From Planctomycetota bacterium (GTDB taxonomy: Bacteria; Planctomycetota; J132), in assembly GCA_003694635.1 (NCBI GenBank), contig RFKQ01000046.1:1-39542 (forward strand): 39,542 nt of DNA, written 5' to 3'. Position 1 is the first letter of the stretch. The number at the start of each line of letters is the position of its first letter. Positions 27,214-36,286 of this stretch are shown in pieces. The position numbers were made by a program, and so were the translations under genes. The notes under the pieces were generated by a model. The model made no database searches. It was not told where the DNA came from and saw only the letters and a program-made list of their open reading frames with translations.

Positions 27214-28980
27214 TTAGCGAAACTTAGAATCAAATCGTTGCGTTAAAATCTCTTCTATCGCCTCGATTAGCTCTCTGGGAGTTTGAAATCGATCCTTGGG
27301 CTTTTTGGCCATCATCTTTTGAATAAGATAAGAGGTCTCTTTCGATACTCTCGGAAATCGGCGGTAAGCCAAAGGAACTCTTTCCCTCAAATGCATCGCC
27401 ATAATGGTAAGGGGAGAATCATGAACATACGGCGGCTCTCCTGTCACCATATGGAATAAAGTTACCCCAAGAGAGTAAATATCCGATCGAATATCTAAGC
27501 CAGAATAGCTATTGTCCAACCCAATTTGCTCCGGAGACATATAAATCGGAGTCCCTAAAATAATACCCGCACCCGTCAATTGAGCTCCCTTTGTGGAAGG
27601 ATGAAAGGATTTGGCCAAGCCAAAATCAAAAAGTTTAATCCTACTTTGGGAAGAGACCATAATATTTTCTGGCTTAATGTCGCGGTGTACAATAAATTTT
27701 TGATGACAGTAGTCCAACGCTTGCGCCACCTGCTTCCCAATAAGCAAGGCTAAAGATTCTTCAATATACTCCGATTGACAGAGAAGATCGTAAAGAGTAA
27801 CCCCCTCCACGTATTCCATTGCATAGTAAAGATAACCGCGGATATTGCCACTCTCATAAACCCGAATAATATTCGGGTGCTCTAGATTTTGCAAAATCCT
27901 AGCTTCCGCCTGAAACCTCTTTACCCTCTCGTCCTCATCGACCGCATCTTCGCTCTCCAGAAGAATCAAAGCATTATTAGGAGGGGAAATTTTAATGGCG
28001 CGCTTTTGCTGAGTAATCTTGTCCACTCCCAAATAAACCACAGCATTTCCTCCCTCACCCAACTTTTTCAACAGCAAATACTTAGGAATAAGATTGGCCA
28101 ACTCTGGTTTGAACTGAGATTGAGAAAACTCTAAATCCTTAGAAGAAGGAAGAAGTTGGGCAAGACTACTCCGCGTTAAAACCTTAGAATCCGGATCGGA
28201 TTTCTTTGCAAGATGAAAAGAAACTTTTGTCTTCTGATGGTTTCGAAGCGCCCTCACAATCGAGCGATGATCCTGAAGAGAAACATGATTTTGACTGAGC
28301 AAATAATCCTCAATTCGAGCAAACTTCTGTTTGCGCAAATGAGGGCTAAGATTGAAAAACTCCTCCAATTGGGCGGATGTAATCACACCATTCTCCAAAG
28401 CAATCCGCCCATAAAGCTTGTTCCTCTCTTGAATATCGATATGCTCTAGCTCATCCTGCAAATCCTGATATTGGGCTGGCTGAGTTTTCTCTTTTCCATA
28501 CCGATTCTTGCTGCACAGCCTGTCAATGGCCTTAAGAACTGCCTGATGCTGGGGCCAAGTGATGTACTTCTTCGCAAGAAGATAATGCCCAATCTTGGCC
28601 GAGTTGCCCTCCTGCTGCTGGATGGTTAAACATTCAATCAACTGCTTTTGAGTGATAAAATCGTTGTCCAAAGCAATGCGCCCATAAAGCTGCTGAACAT
28701 TATCACATACCTGAGAATCCTGGATTTTTAACACCTCAAACACATGGCTAGGAAGCATATAGCGAAGCTTTACGCATACCTCACCTATCTTTTCATTGTA
28801 GCCAATTTTGCGTATATTCTGCTGAATTTGTAAAGCCTCTTCTAGCTGGGATTCGGTCAAAAGCCCCTCCCTGCAGGCGATTTTACCAAAAAGCAAAAAT
28901 CTTCTCTCATCCTTTGAAGCTCCAAATCGCTGCTTTGAGGTTTTCGCTGGATCTAAATTCTGAGAGTTCATCTTCCTCAA
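27214..28980 (-). CDS. Ser/Thr protein kinase with N-terminal MshEN-like repeats
   Basis: GEGGNAVVYLGVDK, HRDIKPENIMV, LFDFGLAK, GTPIYMSPEQ; N-terminal repeats LYGRIALDNDFITQKQLIECLTIQQ etc. Confidence 0.92.
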   Translation of the reverse strand: MRKMNSQNLDPAKTSKQRFGASKDERRFLLFGKIACREGLLTESQLEEALQIQQNIRKIGYNEKIGEVCVKLRYMLPSHVFEVLKIQDSQVCDNVQQLYGRIALDNDFITQKQLIECLTIQQQEGNSAKIGHYLLAKKYITWPQHQAVLKAIDRLCSKNRYGKEKTQPAQYQDLQDELEHIDIQERNKLYGRIALENGVITSAQLEEFFNLSPHLRKQKFARIEDYLLSQNHVSLQDHRSIVRALRNHQKTKVSFHLAKKSDPDSKVLTRSSLAQLLPSSKDLEFSQSQFKPELANLIPKYLLLKKLGEGGNAVVYLGVDKITQQKRAIKISPPNNALILLESEDAVDEDERVKRFQAEARILQNLEHPNIIRVYESGNIRGYLYYAMEYVEGVTLYDLLCQSEYIEESLALLIGKQVAQALDYCHQKFIVHRDIKPENIMVSSQSRIKLFDFGLAKSFHPSTKGAQLTGAGIILGTPIYMSPEQIGLDNSYSGLDIRSDIYSLGVTLFHMVTGEPPYVHDSPLTIMAMHLRERVPLAYRRFPRVSKETSYLIQKMMAKKPKDRFQTPRELIEAIEEILTQRFDSKFR

Positions 28981-29003
28981 GCTTCCATCTGCATTCTATT
29001 CGT

Positions 29004-30305
29004 CTATTGAGGATCCACAAGCATAAACCGAATCCTAGCCTCTGAAACCACTTTTCCCCCCACCGTCGCCTTTGTCTGCACATCACCAGTTCGCGACTTA
29101 ATGCGTACAGCCACCGCCTCCAAAATCATCTGATCCCCAGGAACCACCACCTTTCGGAATTTGGCATTGTCAATGGAGAGAAGATAAGCAAGTTTGTCCA
29201 CATTCTCGTTATTGCGCAGCAATAACGTCCCCGCCAACTGAGCCATCGCCTCCACCTGCAACACCCCCGGCATCACAGGTTGGCCAGGAAAATGCCCTTG
29301 GAAAAACGGCTCGTTGATGGTGACATTTTTCACCCCTACCGCCCGCTTTCCAGGCTCTAACTCAATGATCCTATCCACCAGCAAAAAAGGATAACGATGC
29401 GGTAAAGAACGTTGAATCTCCCGAATATCCATAATCGGAGGGCTGTAGAGGCGATTTTCCTTCTCCTTCTTCTTCCTCTCTAAAACCTCACGGATTTTTT
29501 TCACCAATTTTATGTTCAATTCATGGCCGGATTTTACAGCTATAATGTGGGCGTGGAGCTTGGACTCCAAAAGAAATAAATCCCCAATTAGATCCAAAAC
29601 TTTATGTCTTACAGGCTCATCTGGATACCTGTATTCGTTTTCCAATACCCCCTCTTCCGTGATCACAAGTGTGTTCTCATACGAAGCTCCCTTCCCCAAC
29701 CCAAGAGCCTGCAACTCCTCCACCTCGGATTTTAACACAAATGTCCTAGCTCCTGCGATCTCCTTTTCATAGCTTTCCTCGTTTAAACAAAAGGTAAAAT
29801 GCTGCGCCTTTAAATAGGGAGAATCGTAATTTAACGTGTAAGAGATAGTCAAACCCGACTCCGCAGGCAAAGCCACTACATTTGCATCCTTGCTGGAGAC
29901 AGAAACCGGTGTTTCAAGATGGAAAAACTTCTTGTCCTCCTCCTGCTCCACCCTCCCAGCGGATTTCAAAAGCTCAAAATACGGGCGAGCGCTCCCATCC
30001 CCTCCCGGCATCTCCACCCCGTCTATCTCCACATCCAAATTGTCGATCCCCAAACCCTGTAAACTGGAGAGAAGATGCTCCACAGTGTAAACCTCTGCCT
30101 CGCCCTTCTTTAACGATGTACGCCGCAGCCTCTGCACACAATAGTCCACACACGCCCGAACCCGCGGCGCACCCTCAAGATCCACCCGAATAAATGTCAC
30201 CCCCGAATTGGGAGGGGCCGGCTTGAAAATAACGTTTACTTTCTCACCCGAGTGCAGCCCAACACCGCTGTATTGAACCGCCTTAGCTATCGTCCTTTGT
30301 TTCAT
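29004..30305 (-). CDS. lpxC/fabZ: Bifunctional UDP-3-O-acyl-N-acetylglucosamine deacetylase / 3-hydroxyacyl-ACP dehydratase (LpxC-FabZ fusion)
   Basis: Lpx[37 protein letters not shown]; Fab[49 protein letters not shown]. Confidence 0.97.
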   Translation of the reverse strand: MKQRTIAKAVQYSGVGLHSGEKVNVIFKPAPPNSGVTFIRVDLEGAPRVRACVDYCVQRLRRTSLKKGEAEVYTVEHLLSSLQGLGIDNLDVEIDGVEMPGGDGSARPYFELLKSAGRVEQEEDKKFFHLETPVSVSSKDANVVALPAESGLTISYTLNYDSPYLKAQHFTFCLNEESYEKEIAGARTFVLKSEVEELQALGLGKGASYENTLVITEEGVLENEYRYPDEPVRHKVLDLIGDLFLLESKLHAHIIAVKSGHELNIKLVKKIREVLERKKKEKENRLYSPPIMDIREIQRSLPHRYPFLLVDRIIELEPGKRAVGVKNVTINEPFFQGHFPGQPVMPGVLQVEAMAQLAGTLLLRNNENVDKLAYLLSIDNAKFRKVVVPGDQMILEAVAVRIKSRTGDVQTKATVGGKVVSEARIRFMLVDPQ

Positions 30306-30313
30306 AATGGGAT

Positions 30314-30898
30314 TTATCTCCTCTCAAGAGAGCGTAAGTGCCTTAGAATTTCTGGGGTAATATCTAATGCTGGATCGTAATAAAAAAGACCTTTCTCTTC
30401 AATTTTCCAAACCAAAGAATAGTTGCGTCGCGCAAGAAAAGCTCTGATTTTGCCTTCTAATGAAGCAACAGCTCTCTCCATTCTCTCGCGATAAAGTTTT
30501 TGAATCCTCGCTTTGGTATTTTGGACAAAAATTTGCATCTCCGCTACCTTGAGCTGAAGCAACTGCTTGGTCTTTTCATAATACCGACTCTTAGGCGAGA
30601 GAGCCTTGAGTTTGGTGTAGAGTTTTTTTATCTCTAATTTATATTCTTGAACTTTTTTTTCAAGGAACCGAGTCTGCTTTTTTAACCAAAGTCGATTTTC
30701 CTTTACCTCCGAGGATTGCTCTAAAATCTTCTGAAAATGAAATAAAACTATCCTTTTTCTCGAATTCGAAGGAAGACTAAACCCAGCGGAAACAAAAAAA
30801 AAGTACAAGAAAACAAACAAAAAAAACACCAGCCAAATCCAATATCGCCTCATTCTCCACCTACTCCACCAAGCTCTATCTACAATTCTAAACGCCAA
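30314..30898 (-). CDS. OmpH/Skp-like periplasmic chaperone
   Basis: N-terminal hydrophobic segment, central coiled coil, terminal NYSLVWKIEEKGLFYYDPALDITPEILRHL typical of OmpH. Confidence 0.83.
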   Translation of the reverse strand: MAFRIVDRAWWSRWRMRRYWIWLVFFLFVFLYFFFVSAGFSLPSNSRKRIVLFHFQKILEQSSEVKENRLWLKKQTRFLEKKVQEYKLEIKKLYTKLKALSPKSRYYEKTKQLLQLKVAEMQIFVQNTKARIQKLYRERMERAVASLEGKIRAFLARRNYSLVWKIEEKGLFYYDPALDITPEILRHLRSLERR

Positions 30899-30902
30899 TT
30901 TC

Positions 30903-32825
30903 TTAAAACTGCAACTCCACAGAAAAACTCAAACGCTCTACACGATCCCCCACCTCACGCATCAACGGAAACGCATAATCCAAAGCAAATGGCAGAGAAA
31001 AAATCAAAACCCGTATCCCCCCTCCCACCGCCAACCGCATCCTACCCGCATACACCACCCGATCCCCCCTCCCTAAATCCCCCACGTCCACAAACCCAAC
31101 ACCAAAAAACCACTTGGGAAAAAGCGGAATGCGCAACTCCAAACTCGCCGCCCAAAACGCGGATTCCCCCAAAGGAACGCCGTAAAACTGCGGCGCTAAA
31201 CCCCGATAAGAAAAACCCCTCAAATACCCTCGCCCACCAAGAAAAAAACGCAACGGATAAGGCAACAAAGCCCGAGAACTCTCCAAATCCTTCTGCCAAC
31301 CCCCCTTCAAATAACCCTGTAAAATCAAAAAATCCAACACAGAAAAACGCCAAGAAAATCCAAAATCCGTCTTGTAAAACGAACGATCACTACCCCAATC
31401 CCGCCACGATAACTCATGTCTCCAAAAAAATTTTATCGGCTCCATCCGGAAAGAAGCCTGGAAAAAGATACTAACAATACTCTCTCCCTCTCGAAGCACT
31501 AAAATATCCTCCGGCAAAAACGAAGAGAGCTTTTTGAGCTGAAAATAAAAATAGCGCAACCCTCCCCTCATCCCAAACGGGTCCAAAGAAAGCAAAAACT
31601 CGTTTTTTACTTCAAAAGATTTTTGGCTAAATAACCTCTCCTTCCAAAGCGAATACTCCGAATAAAAACGATAGCCCAAAAAACGAGTAAAATGAGGCTC
31701 CAAAAACAAAAAACTGCCCTGCTCCCATAGCTCGCTCTTCAAAAAACGAACCCGAAGGCTCTCTCCTCCCCCAAGAAACGCCGAACCCCAATCCCCCCAA
31801 CGGGTGGGAAAACGAAAGAGATCAAAATTGCGAATCTCAAATCCCACCGCCCCAAACCACCTCCATAGCGAAGAAAAACCTCCCCAAAACCTCAAATTGC
31901 CATCGGGCTTTTCCTCCACCTTCCACATAATATCCCTAGCATTCTTCCAAAGACTCGGAAGAATCTTGGGCTCTACCGCCTTGAAAAATCCTGTAGACTC
32001 TAAGGCTTTGGTGCTCTGGCGCAATTTCTTGGCCGTAAGCTTCTCCCCCGGACGAAGGGTAAGGTACCGTCGCAAAACATCCTCCCTGGTGGAGTTGCCC
32101 CGGAACAAAATCCGCCCCACGTAAATCTTTGGACCCGGGATTATTTCCAGAAAAAAGTGGATGCGCTGGCCAACCTTCCGCCCTCGGCTCTCCACCTTAG
32201 CATAAAAATAACCCCGCTCTTGAAGACGCTGGCGCAACGACTCCAAAAACGATTCCCAAACCGCCTTTCGAAATCTACCCTGGGGCTTGGAAACGGCCAA
32301 AGGGAAGGGACTTTTTACCACTATGGTACCAAAGCGATAGGGCTTGCCCTCCCTGACCATAATCTTAAGAATAACTCGATCTTTGGCAAAATTAAAATCC
32401 AACGAATGCAAAAACACCTTCGCGTCTAAATATCCTTCCGCTTGAAGAAGATTTTCTAAGTTTCTTAGGGCGCTTTGAACCCGCGATTTGCGAAAAACCG
32501 GCAGAGACGAAAACCAAGCTAGCGGATGATAAAAAGGATAACGGGCAAAACCCAAAAACTTCGCCATCCAAGCGTTGAGCTTCCCCTTTCGCTCTGAGGT
32601 CCACGCAGAAGAAGAAAGTAGGAAAAAACGCTCCAAATACACCCTCTCGCCGGTCTGAATCCAAAAACGCACCTCCACACCTCCCCGCAAAGGCTTCAGA
32701 CGTGTTTGCACAGAAGCCCAAAGATAGCCGCGCTCCTGCAGATAGTCCGCAATATTCTGCGCATCCAACTGAAGCAATACGGGATCTAGTTCCAGATTTT
32801 TCTGGGTATAAAGCGTCTGGGGCAA
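30903..32825 (-). CDS. bamA: BamA/Omp85 outer membrane assembly factor; this TTG-started ORF lacks the N-terminus, which lies upstream to 32980 across an apparent frameshift
   Basis: POTRA-like repeats (QNIADYLQERGYLWASVQ...; GNSTREDVLRRYLTLRPGEKLTAKKLRQSTKALESTGFF), beta-barrel and terminal SFSVELQF. POTRA-1 strand RIVKNILFLGTESSLEGFL is encoded upstream of the TTG. Confidence 0.9.
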   Translation of the reverse strand: MPQTLYTQKNLELDPVLLQLDAQNIADYLQERGYLWASVQTRLKPLRGGVEVRFWIQTGERVYLERFFLLSSSAWTSERKGKLNAWMAKFLGFARYPFYHPLAWFSSLPVFRKSRVQSALRNLENLLQAEGYLDAKVFLHSLDFNFAKDRVILKIMVREGKPYRFGTIVVKSPFPLAVSKPQGRFRKAVWESFLESLRQRLQERGYFYAKVESRGRKVGQRIHFFLEIIPGPKIYVGRILFRGNSTREDVLRRYLTLRPGEKLTAKKLRQSTKALESTGFFKAVEPKILPSLWKNARDIMWKVEEKPDGNLRFWGGFSSLWRWFGAVGFEIRNFDLFRFPTRWGDWGSAFLGGGESLRVRFLKSELWEQGSFLFLEPHFTRFLGYRFYSEYSLWKERLFSQKSFEVKNEFLLSLDPFGMRGGLRYFYFQLKKLSSFLPEDILVLREGESIVSIFFQASFRMEPIKFFWRHELSWRDWGSDRSFYKTDFGFSWRFSVLDFLILQGYLKGGWQKDLESSRALLPYPLRFFLGGRGYLRGFSYRGLAPQFYGVPLGESAFWAASLELRIPLFPKWFFGVGFVDVGDLGRGDRVVYAGRMRLAVGGGIRVLIFSLPFALDYAFPLMREVGDRVERLSFSVELQF

Positions 32826-32966
32826 AAATCCTTCCAGAGAGCTTTCTGTGCCTAAAAAGAGAATATTCTTTACAATCCTTGATGCGTGCTGAGCTCCCTT
32901 TACCTTCGAACTACTAAAAGAGCTTAAGGGAAAAGAAAAAAAAAAGAAATCAGCACAACACTCAAT

Positions 32967-34352
32967 TTAGGCCGGTGCATTGGTTTGACTGTAAAGGTTC
33001 ATGAAACTCATCGTCATTCCATCAAAAAAGAGCTTTACCGTCCCTGTAGGACCGTTTCTTTGCTTAGCGATAATGAGCTCGGCTTGATTTTTCACCTCCT
33101 CCTTTTCGGGATAATAGTACTCTTCGCGATAGAGGAGGATCACAACATCCGCATCCTGCTCAATGGCGCCGGACTCCCGCAAATCCGACATTTTCGGCCG
33201 GCTCCCTTCCCTAGCCTCCACCGCGCGATTCAGCTGGGAGAGAACCAAAACCGGCACCTCCAGTTCCCTAGCGAGCGCTTTTAAAGAGCGAGAAATAAGG
33301 GCAATTTCCTGCTGCCGGTTTTCCGCCTTGGCCTGGACCAATTGGAGGTAATCCAGTACGATAAGGTTGAGCCCGTCCTCTTGCGCCTTTTTTTTGCGGG
33401 CAATGGCGCGGATTTCCAAGGGCGAAAGACCAGGATTGTCCACGATAAAAAAGGGATACTTCGAAAGTGTGGAAGCGGCTTGGGTGATCTTCTTCATCTC
33501 ATCTTTGTCGAGAAACCCTCCACGCATCCGGTGGGCAGGGACTTTGGCTATCGAGCAGAGCATGTTTTTGGCGATATCTTCCTTGGCCATCTCCAGACTA
33601 AAAAAAAGTGCCTTCGCTCCCTCCGCTAAAGCGTTTTTTAAAATATTGAGCGCCAGAGAGGTTTTCCCCATACTAGGGCGACCAGCGAGGACGATAAGCT
33701 GGGATTTCCCTAGGCCGTTGATCATTCTGTCCAAATCGTGAAAACCCGTCGGAATGCCGCTCACTTCCCCGTTTTGGATGTCTTGGATTTCATTGAGGGC
33801 TTGTTTTAAAATCTGCCGAATGGGGTAAGCCTCGCCTACTTTGCGCTTTTGGGTGAGCTCAAAAAATTTCTTTTCCGCAAAATCAATCACCTTCTCCGCT
33901 TCATCGGAGGTATCCAGCGCATACTTGGAAATCTCCGTACAACTGGCCAACAGGGCGCGCAGAAGGTATTTCTCCCGCACAATTTTCGCATAATACTCGC
34001 AGTGGGCAGCGGTAGGAACAACCTCCAGAAGGTGGTTAATGTAGGCGGAGCCGCCCACTTTCTCAAGAAGGTGGCGCTTTTCTAAATGTTGCGCCAGAAT
34101 AAAGCTATCTACGGGCTCCCCTTTCTCCACATAACTTTTGATAGCGCTAAAAATCTCCCTATGGGGAAGGTAAAAAAAATACTGCTCCTCCAGAATTAAA
34201 ATGGCCGATTCAGCCACGGAACAGTCGAGCAAAACGGAGCCAAGAACGCACTTCTCCGCTTCCAGACTCACGGGAACCCTCTTCTCATGAAGAGGCTGTT
34301 CCACGGTTTCCATGAGCTCTTCCACCTTCACTTCTTCCACGTCTCGCTCCAT
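32967..34352 (-). CDS. dnaB: Replicative DNA helicase DnaB
   Basis: LEAEKCVLGSVLLD, LAGRPSMGKTSLALNI, FFSLEMAKEDIA, LNLIVLDYLQLV, DLRESGAIEQDADVVILLYR. Confidence 0.98.
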   Translation of the reverse strand: MERDVEEVKVEELMETVEQPLHEKRVPVSLEAEKCVLGSVLLDCSVAESAILILEEQYFFYLPHREIFSAIKSYVEKGEPVDSFILAQHLEKRHLLEKVGGSAYINHLLEVVPTAAHCEYYAKIVREKYLLRALLASCTEISKYALDTSDEAEKVIDFAEKKFFELTQKRKVGEAYPIRQILKQALNEIQDIQNGEVSGIPTGFHDLDRMINGLGKSQLIVLAGRPSMGKTSLALNILKNALAEGAKALFFSLEMAKEDIAKNMLCSIAKVPAHRMRGGFLDKDEMKKITQAASTLSKYPFFIVDNPGLSPLEIRAIARKKKAQEDGLNLIVLDYLQLVQAKAENRQQEIALISRSLKALARELEVPVLVLSQLNRAVEAREGSRPKMSDLRESGAIEQDADVVILLYREEYYYPEKEEVKNQAELIIAKQRNGPTGTVKLFFDGMTMSFMNLYSQTNAPA

Positions 34353-34558
34353 TTTAAAATATTGACGCGCGTTTGTTCAAACCAACCCATCTTCTTCCCC
34401 TGCGTCCCCAAAAACCCTTCAATTCGAAAAAACGAGCGCCCTCCCCTTTCGAGAGAGCCCTCTAGAGCCGCGCTAACTCCCTATGCCCCCTGCTGCCTCT
34501 TCTTTGGCCTATCCTCAGCTTGGCGAACGAAGAGAAAGGTCCAATCCCAAACAGTCCA

Positions 34559-35011
34559 TCAATTTTCTGGCACCACCCAAACCTCCAGAATGGAAGTAAC
34601 CTCGTGGGGCATATTCACCTCTATTTTGTAGCAGCCAAGCTCTTTGATCGGGTTCTGGAGTTGGAGCCATTTGGGGGAGACCTTGATCCCCTCTTCTTCT
34701 AAAGATTTTACAATGATGGGAACCGTGACCGATCCGTAGAGGATGCCTTCCTCTTCGTTGGCCACTTTCATTCGAATGGTCAAAGAGAAGTCTTCCAACT
34801 TTTGAGCTAGAAGCAGAAACTCCTCCTTCTCCTTTGCAAGTTTGGCAAGATAACGCTCTTTTTGCAGCTCCACTTGACGGATATTCTCCGGCGTGGGCAA
34901 GGTTGCCTTCGCTTGGGGGAGAAGATAATTGCGAGCATAACCCCGCTTTACGTCCACGATATCGCCAATTTTCCCCAAGTTGGGGATGGTTTCGGTCAAT
35001 AATACCTTCAT
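34559..35011 (-). CDS. rplI: 50S ribosomal protein L9 (bL9)
   Basis: MKVLLTETIPNLGKIGDIVDVKRGYARNYLLPQAKA. Confidence 0.98.
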   Translation of the reverse strand: MKVLLTETIPNLGKIGDIVDVKRGYARNYLLPQAKATLPTPENIRQVELQKERYLAKLAKEKEEFLLLAQKLEDFSLTIRMKVANEEEGILYGSVTVPIIVKSLEEEGIKVSPKWLQLQNPIKELGCYKIEVNMPHEVTSILEVWVVPEN

Positions 35012-35221
35012 AGGCTCTATTCTCCTAAATTTTATCCGGCTTTCTTAAAAAACATAGGCTTTTTACACTCGAATTGGCCGCCCGATTTTATCAACAAGCC
35101 AACCGGCCAAACCCACCCGATACCCTGAAAATGCCCTGACTCATCGAAAATTTATGGAAAAATAGCCCAACGTCCATGTTGGAAAAACACAACGCCTAGC
35201 TACGATTTTAACGCTATTCTA

Positions 35222-35245
35222 TTTGCGCTGCATTTTGCGCTGCAT
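35222..35245. repeat. Perfect 12-bp tandem duplication (tttgcgctgcat x2) followed by partial tgcgctg copies
   Basis: tttgcgctgcat at 35222-35233 and 35234-35245, then ...tgcgctgcgctg. Confidence 0.9.
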
Positions 35246-35326
35246 TGCGCTGCGCTGTTTTTCCTCGTACTACAGCAGCACCACAACACAATGGCTTTAT
35301 TTAGCTCTCTTTTGCCCACGCTCTTT

Positions 35327-35548
35327 TTATAGATAGGGCAGCAGGGCCATAATCCGAGCGCGTTTTATCGCTCGTTTGACCATCCTTTGGTGCTTGGCGC
35401 AATTGCCGGAACGCTTTCTTGAAAAGATTTTTCCCTGATTGGTGCAGAGCTTTTGAAGGGTATGAACATCTTTGTAGTCAATCCATGCGATCTTGGATCG
35501 GCAAAATCGACACCTCGTCTTTTCCTTAAACTTAAATTTTTTTGTCAT
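35327..35548 (-). CDS. rpsR: 30S ribosomal protein S18 (bS18), Cys-rich form
   Basis: [60 protein letters not shown]. Confidence 0.97.
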   Translation of the reverse strand: MTKKFKFKEKTRCRFCRSKIAWIDYKDVHTLQKLCTNQGKIFSRKRSGNCAKHQRMVKRAIKRARIMALLPYL

Positions 35549-35682
35549 AGGTGGAAATACTCCTTAATGCTTTCTATGCCAATGTTGAATCCTTTAGGTT
35601 ATCACGAAAAAATAGGCCGAGAAATCGAACGGAAGACTCGAAACTCTCCGTAGAAAAAAAACTCCTTCCCTAAAGTACACTG

Positions 35683-35704
35683 GAAAAGCACCAGAAAAGC
35701 ACCA
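35683..35704. repeat. Perfect 11-bp tandem duplication (gaaaagcacca x2)
   Basis: Units 35683-35693 and 35694-35704. Confidence 0.9.
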
Positions 35705-35722
35705 TAGTTAGCGCTCTTGCGT

Positions 35723-36055
35723 TTATTCACGCTTAAGAAACTCAATATTCTCCGCTACAATCTTGATCTTTGAGCGAGGTTCCCCCTCTTTGCTCTCCCA
35801 TTTATCCAAATGAAGTCGACCTTCTACAAAAACATTCATGCCTTTGGTGAGATTTTTATGGCAAGCTTCCGCTTTTTTCGCCCAGACCACCACTTCCAAA
35901 AAGCAGGGCTCCTCCTTTTTCTCCCCGCTTTGGGTGGTGTATTTTCGTTTGACCACAACCCCAAAATCGCATACCGGTGTACCTTTGGGAGTGGAGCGAA
36001 GGTCTGGATCTCTGGTAAGTTTTCCGATAATAAAAACCTTGTTTAAGTGCCTCAT
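35723..36055 (-). CDS. ssb: Single-stranded DNA-binding protein, OB-fold only
   Basis: MRHLNKVFIIGKLTRDPDLRSTPKGTPVCDFGVVVKRKY...EVVVWAKKAEACHKNLTKGMNVFVEGRL; ORF track start is 36073 but MRHLNK fits the family better. Confidence 0.93.
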   Translation of the reverse strand: MRHLNKVFIIGKLTRDPDLRSTPKGTPVCDFGVVVKRKYTTQSGEKKEEPCFLEVVVWAKKAEACHKNLTKGMNVFVEGRLHLDKWESKEGEPRSKIKIVAENIEFLKRE

Positions 36056-36206
36056 AATTCTTGGTACCTGCAAAAAAATCGGTGGAAGGACTTTTTACAA
36101 AAACTCTTGTACCCCTTGAGGATACCACATTTTTCGCTTTTTTTCAAATGGTATTCGGGTAAGATTTCGGTTTTTTATTATCGGACATGGAAGAAAAAGA
36201 TTCGCA

Positions 36207-36236
36207 CTTGCGGGGAAAGTTCACTTTCCTCGCAAG
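36207..36236. other. Inverted repeat between rpsF and ssb (13-bp arms, one mismatch, 4-nt loop); possible attenuator/terminator
   Basis: cttgcggggaaag ttca ctttcctcgcaag; on the minus strand followed after 6-7 nt by a T-rich stretch (atctttttc). Confidence 0.6.
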
Positions 36237-36286
36237 CTCCCATACTCCCAAAAATCCACCTCCAAACAAGCGCCATAGCTATTCCG

